Shown piece by piece: positions 58,512 through 64,000 of a stretch of 64,000 nucleotides of DNA. Both the position numbers and the translations under genes were made by a program. The notes beneath the pieces are model-generated. The model was not told the origin of the DNA and searched no databases. It saw only the letters and a list, made by a program, of their open reading frames with translations. Numbering within the stretch: the stretch's first letter is position 1; each line of letters begins with the position of its first letter. The stretch comes from Halolamina litorea (GTDB lineage Archaea; Halobacteriota; Halobacteria; Halobacteriales; Haloferacaceae): contig NZ_JANHGR010000001.1 of the NCBI RefSeq assembly GCF_026616205.1, positions 186,001-250,000 on the forward strand. The letters are read 5' to 3'.

Positions 58512-59521
58512 CGGTCGGCCTCCCCCCCGACGACGGCGTCGGTCCGACCGGCCGACCCCGCCCTGCCGCCCGCGGCGTCGGCCTCGCGTTCGGCGATGGT
58601 CGCACCCGTCAGCGAGAGGAACGCGGTTTCGAGGTTCGGTTCGCGCACGTCCACGGCGGCCACCGAGGCGCCTGCGTCGTCGGCCAGTCGGACGAGGTCA
58701 GCGATGCGTTGCCGGCCGTGGTCGACCGTCACGTGGAGCCCCGAGTCGTCGTCGGCGACCTCCGCGACCCACGGCTCGCCGTCGAGCCGGGTCCGCAGCG
58801 TCGCCGTCGGGCCGTCGAGTTCCAGGGTCACCACGTCGCCGCCGATGGCCCCCGTAAGCGCGCTCGGGGAGTCGATGGCGGCGATCCGGCCGTCGTCGAC
58901 GACCGCGACGCGGTCACAGAGCTGTTCGGCCTCCTCGATGTAGTGTGTCGTGAGCACGACCGAGACGCCGGCCTCCTCGTTCAGCCGGCGGATGTACTCC
59001 CAGGAGTCCCGGCGTGTGCGGGCGTCGAGGCCCGTCGTCGGCTCGTCGAGGAACAACACCGCGGGCTCGTGGAGCAGCCCGCGGCCGATTTCGAGGCGGC
59101 GCTTCATCCCGCCGGAGTAGGTGCTCACCTGATCGTCGCGTTGCTCCTGCAACCCGACGAGGTCGAGGATCTCGTCCATCCGTTCGGCGCGCTTCTCCCC
59201 GCGGATCCCGTAGAGCCGCGCGTGGAACGCGAGGTTCTCCGCGCCGGTGAGTTCCTCGTCGAGCGCTTGCTCCTGAAACACGATCCCGATACTGTTGCGG
59301 ACCGCGGCGGTCTCGTTGGCCACGTCGTGGCCGTCGACGAGCGCCGTGCCCGAAGTGGGCCGCAGCAGCGTCACGAGCATGTTGATCAGCGTCGACTTCC
59401 CGGCGCCGTTGGGGCCGAGCAAGCCGAACAGTTCCCCCGACCCGACGGTGAACGAGAGGTCGTCCACCGCAACGGTCTCCCCGAAGCGCTTGGTGAGCCC
59501 GTCGACCTGTATCGCCGGCAT
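58508..59521 (-). CDS. ABC exporter ATPase, DrrA-like
   Basis: A 337-residue ATPase. Walker A is GPNGAGKST (near residue 40), Q-loop VFQEQALDEEL (near 85), signature YSGGMKRRLEIGRGL (near 136), Walker B VLFLDEPTTGLDART and switch His in TTHYIEEAEQL. The C-terminal 110 residues form the DrrA-type accessory domain. ATG 59521 is preferred; a TTG ten codons upstream would overlap the palindrome at 59531, which suits an operator at the transcription start. It heads a two-gene operon. Confidence 0.92.
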   Translation of the reverse strand: MPAIQVDGLTKRFGETVAVDDLSFTVGSGELFGLLGPNGAGKSTLINMLVTLLRPTSGTALVDGHDVANETAAVRNSIGIVFQEQALDEELTGAENLAFHARLYGIRGEKRAERMDEILDLVGLQEQRDDQVSTYSGGMKRRLEIGRGLLHEPAVLFLDEPTTGLDARTRRDSWEYIRRLNEEAGVSVVLTTHYIEEAEQLCDRVAVVDDGRIAAIDSPSALTGAIGGDVVTLELDGPTATLRTRLDGEPWVAEVADDDSGLHVTVDHGRQRIADLVRLADDAGASVAAVDVREPNLETAFLSLTGATIAEREADAAGGRAGSAGRTDAVVGGEADR

Positions 59522-59530
59522 ATGGATGTT

Positions 59531-59546
59531 GACTAAACGTTCAGTC
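59531..59546 (-). promoter_or_regulatory. Operator-like palindrome at the ABC exporter start
   Basis: GACTAAACGTTCAGTC is palindromic at 14 of 16 positions and ends 10 nt before ATG 59521 on the minus strand. In a leaderless operon it would cover the transcription start. The size and position resemble TetR-family operators of exporter genes; no regulator gene is adjacent. Confidence 0.55.
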
Positions 59547-59605
59547 GACAAGTAGCTGCCGGCGCGGGGGAACGCTATTGGTCGATCGGGAGGTAGTCGG
59601 CGCCG

Positions 59606-60373
59606 ATGTCCTCCTCCCGCCGCGCGTTCCTGCCGACGCTGGTCGCGAACGCGCTGCCGCTGGTCGGGATCGCCCTGCTCGACTGGCGTGTCGCCGAGGT
59701 GCTCGCGGTCTACTGGCTGGAACTGGCGACGGCGTTCCTCGCCTACGGCGCCGCCGCGCTGTTCGCGGCGCGGCCGGTCGTACTGGAGGGTCGCGAGGCG
59801 TTCTTCCTCCCGGCCGTGGGTCGGAACACCGAGCGCGCCCCGAAGTGGGAGTGCGAACCGAGCCCTGTCGACGTGCCGGGGCCGCTGCCGCCGATCTACC
59901 CGCGGAACGGTCGATTGGTGGCGGCGACGCTGTTCTGGGGGTTCGGCCTGCTCGCAGTTCCGCTGATCGCCGCGCCGGAGGCCGTCGACGCCGCGCTCTC
60001 ACTCCCCCTGCTGGGGACGACGGCGACGATGCTCGGTGCACACGTACTGGACCTCCGCCGGGAGTTCTTCGATGAGGGGCAGTACGAGGAGCGATCGGCC
60101 CACACGGTGCTTGAGGTCCCGGGCCGACTGCTCGCGTTCGCCTCAATCTACGTTGCGCTCGCGGCAGCCGTCGGCGGCGGCGGGCTGCTGTTCATCCTCG
60201 CGCTGCTGTACGAGGCCGGCGTGACCGTCCCCGACTCCGACGCCGGCGTCCTGTTCGGGGCGTCGATGATCGCCGGGAAGCTCCTCGCGGAGTGGGGCCG
60301 CTTCGACGCCGCACGAGCCGACGAACCGGGCTGGCTGGGCACGTGGTTCCAGCCTGAGAAGCCGGAAGCGTGA
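59606..60373 (+). CDS. DUF6498-type membrane protein
   Basis: A 255-residue membrane protein with about five to six helices. MSSSRRAFLPTLVANALPLVGIALLDWRVAEVLAVYWLELATAF is the start typical of DUF6498 proteins, with RR before the first helix and the YWxE motif in the second. A polar region with Cys (near residue 76) precedes later helices. The twin Arg is followed by a membrane helix without a cleavage site. Function is unknown. It converges on tsr3 with 21 nt between. Confidence 0.72.
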   Translation: MSSSRRAFLPTLVANALPLVGIALLDWRVAEVLAVYWLELATAFLAYGAAALFAARPVVLEGREAFFLPAVGRNTERAPKWECEPSPVDVPGPLPPIYPRNGRLVAATLFWGFGLLAVPLIAAPEAVDAALSLPLLGTTATMLGAHVLDLRREFFDEGQYEERSAHTVLEVPGRLLAFASIYVALAAAVGGGGLLFILALLYEAGVTVPDSDAGVLFGASMIAGKLLAEWGRFDAARADEPGWLGTWFQPEKPEA

Positions 60374-60394
60374 TTCTCTATCGCGGAACGCGAT

Positions 60395-60892
60395 TTATCG
60401 ATCCAGATACTCCTGCTGGATCGCCACGACTTCTTCGGAATCCGCACACTCGCTGTAGCGTCTGAGCGGCTCCTCGTTGAGTTCGAGGAACGTCTCGCCC
60501 CAGGTGAACTTCGAGAGGATCTGCTCGGCCTGGGCCGTTTCGCCGAGGATGACGAGCGCGGCGGCGAACGCCTCGACGGTGTTGAGCTGCATCGGCCGGC
60601 CGAAGTTCACCGGGTTGGCGGCGACGAGATAGGGGAGCGCGCGGTGGTCGCCGTCGATGGTGAACTGCTTCTCGCCAGCTGACTCCCACGAGCAGTCGAG
60701 TGCGACGAGCGCGTGTTCGGCGGCGTCGCGGTCGGCGGGCGAGAGCGCACGCTCGGCGTGGGGGTTCAGCACCACTCCGTAGGGAGTCGCGCGGTCCGAT
60801 CGGTGTAGCTCGGCGAGGTCGAACCGCGAGAGCTTCCGGGCGGTGCACTTCTCGGGGTCGTCGTCGCCCTCGTAGCGAACGTGCAGGTCCAC
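60395..60892 (-). CDS. tsr3: Tsr3-type rRNA aminocarboxypropyltransferase
   Basis: A 165-residue DUF367 protein. [14 protein letters not shown] (near residue 16), [10 protein letters not shown] (near 62), [28 protein letters not shown] (near 87) and [19 protein letters not shown] (near 128) are the family blocks. Tsr3 moves the aminocarboxypropyl group of S-adenosylmethionine to a small-subunit rRNA uridine. GTG start at 60892. It adds to the ribosome-maturation genes of this window. Confidence 0.92.
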   Translation of the reverse strand: MDLHVRYEGDDDPEKCTARKLSRFDLAELHRSDRATPYGVVLNPHAERALSPADRDAAEHALVALDCSWESAGEKQFTIDGDHRALPYLVAANPVNFGRPMQLNTVEAFAAALVILGETAQAEQILSKFTWGETFLELNEEPLRRYSECADSEEVVAIQQEYLDR

Positions 60893-60969
60893 ACCCCGGC
60901 TCGGCGCCCGAGCGGCATATGCCCCCCGGAGACCCGCGGCTTCTTGGGTCGGCTGGCCCCAGTTGCGGT

Positions 60970-61314
60970 ATGAGTCAGACCGCGCCGGTCGAGCGGTACT
61001 ACGAGGCGATCGATGCGAGGGACGACGAGGCGTTGCGCGCCGTCCTCGCCCCGGAGTTCCGCCACGACCGCCCGGACCGGACGATCGAGGGCCGCGAGCG
61101 GTTCGTCGCGTTCATGGCCGACGAGCGGCCCCGGACCGACACCACCCACCGTCTCGAGGGGGTCTTCCTCCCGACGGCGGCCGACGCCGGGGCTGCCGAG
61201 GTCGCGGTTCACGGCCGCCTGCTCGGCGACGACGGCGAGGAACTGTTCGGGTTCGTCGACCTGTTCACCGTCGTCGACGGGAAGATACTGGAACTGGAGA
61301 CGTTCACGGCCTGA
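60970..61314 (+). CDS. SnoaL/NTF2-like protein
   Basis: A 114-residue cone-shaped NTF2 fold. [29 protein letters not shown] opens the fold, followed by [18 protein letters not shown] and a final [17 protein letters not shown] strand pair. Members are ketosteroid-isomerase-like enzymes or ligand-binding proteins; no catalytic residue can be assigned. TATA is not clear; ATG 60970 follows CCCCAGTTGCGGT. Confidence 0.78.
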   Translation: MSQTAPVERYYEAIDARDDEALRAVLAPEFRHDRPDRTIEGRERFVAFMADERPRTDTTHRLEGVFLPTAADAGAAEVAVHGRLLGDDGEELFGFVDLFTVVDGKILELETFTA

Positions 61315-61425
61315 ACGCTTCGAGAGCTGCGGCTGCGGAGGGTACGTTCATCGGCGCCTCCGGGCGAAAACGGCGTACCGCGAGTTCGGCAGAAGCGAGC
61401 GGTGCGACGCGAACTGCATCGACGA

Positions 61426-61800
61426 CTATCTCGCGACCGGTACCGGATCGTCACCCATCGCGTACATTACTTGTGCGGCGGCGCTGGCTGCCAGCCCCTT
61501 CGCGACCTCGTCACGGTCGGCGTCGTCGAGGCCGGCCTCGATGTCCTCGGCGTCGGGCTGGAACCCCGCGCTCACGGGGTGCCCGGCGGGGGGACGAACG
61601 GCGACGGTCGCTTCCGGCCCGTTCGATCCGTAGGTCAGTTCGGAGCCGACGACGTAGCCGTCGGGCAGATAGGACTCGGTCCGAGAGACGATGCCCGCGA
61701 CGGCGCGTCGCAGACCTCGCTTCTCGTCGGCGGAGAGTTCGACCTCCTTTGAGGGTCCCCCCATGATCCCGTGACCGCCGGCGTAGTTGGTCCCGTTCAT
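61426..61800 (-). CDS. DUF5811-type protein
   Basis: A 124-residue soluble protein: MNGTNYAGGHGIMGG, then LSADEKRGLRRAVAGIVSRT, LPDGYVVGSELTYGSNGPEA and VAVRPPAGHPVSAGFQPDAED. The final helix is EVAKGLAASAAAQVMYAMG. It fits the haloarchaeal DUF5811 family as I recall it. Function is unknown. Start ATG 61800. Confidence 0.75.
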   Translation of the reverse strand: MNGTNYAGGHGIMGGPSKEVELSADEKRGLRRAVAGIVSRTESYLPDGYVVGSELTYGSNGPEATVAVRPPAGHPVSAGFQPDAEDIEAGLDDADRDEVAKGLAASAAAQVMYAMGDDPVPVAR

Positions 61801-61871
61801 GTCGTCGGTGTTTGGCGGTATCGCTTGATAAACCCACCGGCGGAGGAACCCTCCTGCCGCCGCTGACTGGC

Positions 61872-64000
61872 TCAGGCGCCGTCCTGTTCGTCGTCGGGCA
61901 GCGCCGAGTGGTCCACCTCGTAGATGGTCACGGCGCCGCCCTCGAAGGCCACCGAGAACGCCTCGCGGTCGAACGACCGCATGGCGTCGCCGTAGAGGTC
62001 CTTCTCGTTGGGGCCGACGTAGACGTAGGTCACGTCATAGCGCTCCAGGAGGTCGGCGGCCTGCGCCCACTCGCCGGCGTAGATCGTATCGACGTTTCTG
62101 ACCCGGCGTTCGTACGCCTCCTGGCTCCGGTACTCGGCTTCGTGGTCCCAACCGATGACCGTCGGCAGTCCCGAGAACGTCGCGGCGGGGTTCGACCAGT
62201 GGTAGGACGCACCCGGTGTCTCGACGATGGTCGGCTTTCCGGGTCGCTCCTTCAGCCAGCGCAGCGCGTCGTACTCGTTGGCGTGGTAGTTCTCGACGGC
62301 TTTCAGCCCGTCGAGCGACGGCTCGTAGTGGTCGTCGGCGACGGGGCCGCCGACCTCTGCGGCGAACATCATCACGGGGAACGTCGCGCTGACCAGCAAC
62401 ACGACGACGACGAACCCGACCGTGAGCGCCGAACCGAGCGCCGCTCGGTTGTCCAGCGAGTCACGGGCGGCGGTCTCACCGGCAGCCAGCCGTGCCTCGC
62501 CGGCGGACGCGAGTCGGCCGACGTGCCGGCGCAGGAGGAGTGCTGTCGCCGCCCCCGCGCCGGCGGCGCCCAGCGTCCACGCCTGTACGGCCACCTTCAG
62601 CGAGGTGTTCCACCGGGGGTTGGCGATCAGCGGCAGCTTCGCGTGGGCGAGTTCGAGCGAGAGCAGCAGGCCGGCGCCGGCGACCAGCAACACCGTCGCA
62701 AAGCCCGCCCGCCCCGAGCGCACCAGCAGCCAGCCGGCGACGATCAGCGTCAGTAGTAGCGCCATCACGGCGAAGTTCTCGATCACCAGCGCCGCGCCGA
62801 CGGCGCCGAGGACGAGCACGCCGGCGGCGCCGAGCCACGCGGTCGGGAGGTCCTCGGCCGCGGGCCAGCCCTCGTTGGCGAGGTAGACCCCGAACATGGT
62901 CAACAGCCCGCCGTACATCACGAGGAACGCCGGTAGCGGGCTCCGCGGCGGGAGGAACCCGATCCCCTCGTTGCTGGGCACGTGGCCGAACACGAGGAAC
63001 GGCGACGCGACGGCGACGCCGATGAGGAGCACCACACCGCCGACGACGACGGCGAGCGCGACCCGCCAGAGTTCGTGGGCGAGCCACTCGCCGCGGCTCT
63101 CGGCGGCCGTCGCGGGTTCGAGGCGTTCTGCAACCCCCTCGGGAAGCAGCGTCGCCGGGTGAGCGTCGGCGGCGCCGACGGCCAGCATCGCCATCCCGGC
63201 AGCGGTCGGGAGCGACCACGTGTTCATGAAGCCAAAGAGGCCGGCGACTGCGCCGAGACCGCCGAAGACGAGAGCGAGCCGTCGGAACCGCTCCCGTTCG
63301 GGCGTGACGTAGTACGCCAGCGCCAGCGCGCCGGCGAACATGACGTAGGGGTTCGCGAACGTGTGGCCGTGGAGGTCGGCCTTGACGAAGGAGTAGAGGG
63401 GCACCTCCTGGATCGTGCCCGGGACGACGTAGCGGGTGTACCACCACCCCCAGTCGAGGGGCTGTGAGAGGTCCGAAACCGTCGTCTGGAGTTCGCCGCC
63501 GTCGAAGCGCTGGGCGACGAAGCCGAAGGCGGCCTGCTCGACCGGGCCGGCGAGCGCGTCGGGGATGTAGGGCGTGAACAGTCGGATCGCGGTCGTCGAC
63601 GCCCCGGCGAGGGCGACGAAGAAGGCCGTGAAGACGCCGCCGAGGCGGTAGGACCCGCCCCGGCGGGAGACGACGGCCCCGCCGACGCCGTAGGCGACGA
63701 CGAACAGCATCCCGTAGAACGTCGCGATGCCGAGGTTGAAGCCGTAGCGGATGGCGACGCCGGTCAGCATCGAGAGGCTGGCGACCTGCATCTGGGTGCC
63801 GTAGTAGTACTTCAGCGGCTCCCCGGCGAACCACATGTCCTCCGGGGGCAGCGTTTCGGCGCGTTCGAGCGTGTTGACCAGCGCGAAGTGGAGGAACTGC
63901 TCGCCGGCCTGTGGCGTGATCGCGGGGTTGCCAGCGCGGAACGCGACCATGATCAGGAAGCCGACGGCGAAGACGCCGTAGGCGCCGGCGACGGCGCGCC
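61872..64000 (-). CDS. DUF2298 membrane protein, 5' part beyond window
   Basis: The open frame runs from the stop at 61872 to the window edge, so at least 709 C-terminal residues are visible and the start lies outside. AITPQAGEQFLHFALVNTL and WFAGEPLKYYYGTQM match the DUF2298 (chlor_Arch_YYY) family of GT-C-like membrane proteins. About ten helices follow, then a soluble domain with ENYHANEYDALRWLKERPGKPTIVETPG and TYVYVGPNEKDLYGD. Haloarchaeal members often neighbour glycosyltransferases such as the Agl23-like type. It may add sugars to lipids or proteins; the substrate is unknown. Confidence 0.85.
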   Translation of the reverse strand, partial: RAVAGAYGVFAVGFLIMVAFRAGNPAITPQAGEQFLHFALVNTLERAETLPPEDMWFAGEPLKYYYGTQMQVASLSMLTGVAIRYGFNLGIATFYGMLFVVAYGVGGAVVSRRGGSYRLGGVFTAFFVALAGASTTAIRLFTPYIPDALAGPVEQAAFGFVAQRFDGGELQTTVSDLSQPLDWGWWYTRYVVPGTIQEVPLYSFVKADLHGHTFANPYVMFAGALALAYYVTPERERFRRLALVFGGLGAVAGLFGFMNTWSLPTAAGMAMLAVGAADAHPATLLPEGVAERLEPATAAESRGEWLAHELWRVALAVVVGGVVLLIGVAVASPFLVFGHVPSNEGIGFLPPRSPLPAFLVMYGGLLTMFGVYLANEGWPAAEDLPTAWLGAAGVLVLGAVGAALVIENFAVMALLLTLIVAGWLLVRSGRAGFATVLLVAGAGLLLSLELAHAKLPLIANPRWNTSLKVAVQAWTLGAAGAGAATALLLRRHVGRLASAGEARLAAGETAARDSLDNRAALGSALTVGFVVVVLLVSATFPVMMFAAEVGGPVADDHYEPSLDGLKAVENYHANEYDALRWLKERPGKPTIVETPGASYHWSNPAATFSGLPTVIGWDHEAEYRSQEAYERRVRNVDTIYAGEWAQAADLLERYDVTYVYVGPNEKDLYGDAMRSFDREAFSVAFEGGAVTIYEVDHSALPDDEQDGA

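Overview
The window is chromosomal DNA from a halophilic archaeon (Halobacteria). The evidence is a very GC-rich sequence with strong GC3 bias, acidic proteins, Tat-dependent lipoproteins (SRR motif plus lipobox), many leaderless genes with a TATA-like box 25-35 nt before the start codon, archaeal information-processing genes (PCNA, aIF5B/IF-2, S6e, Nob1, Tsr3, NOG1) and several families known only from haloarchaea (DUF5807, DUF5811, DUF7269 types). The genus cannot be settled from the sequence alone.

Layout. 1-4.4 kb: end of an FAD oxidoreductase, then a DUF4129-DUF7269-DUF58-membrane protein operon. 4.4-4.9 kb: tRNA-Ser(CGA) followed by two decayed partial copies of itself. 4.9-11.7 kb: an iron-regulated siderophore-binding lipoprotein, PCNA, TrkH, fructosamine kinase, HPP and Nif3 proteins. 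11.8-16 kb: a nosLDFY operon with no nosZ beside it. 16-26.8 kb: an AAA+ ATPase with a His-Asp tail, an Agl23-like membrane protein, thiolase, acyl-CoA synthetase and a Na+(K+)/H+ antiporter-TrkA fusion. 27-32 kb: serS, an AbrB protein, IF-2, PRC-barrel and Nob1. 32-40 kb: pgi, a universal stress protein, a DHH phosphoesterase, an unusual histidine kinase, S6e and small haloarchaeal proteins. 40-46.4 kb: mutS-mutL, two tandem receiver-like paralogues with matching operators, and engB. 46.4-51.8 kb: the most accessory-looking stretch, with a Tat protein plus PQQ-propeller pair and a 7TM/ATP-grasp fusion with a small membrane partner. 52-64 kb: TIGR00341 protein, NOG1, amt-glnK, a site-2 protease, an ABC exporter with an operator-like palindrome, Tsr3 and the 3' part of a DUF2298 gene.

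The points most worth a second look are: (a) the Tat protein/PQQ-propeller pair, where only the first gene carries an export signal; (b) the tandem receiver-like paralogues, each preceded at the same distance by ACCTAA-N4-TTAGGT; (c) the membrane-ATP-grasp fusion; (d) a NosD whose N-terminus looks like a NosL domain without its copper motif; (e) MutS with Lys in place of Glu in the Phe-X-Glu mismatch motif, next to a MutL that carries two perfect palindromes inside its coding sequence; and (f) the serial tRNA-Ser remnants.

Family names come from reading the translated sequence; no database search was run. DUF numbers are from memory and are less certain than the structural descriptions.
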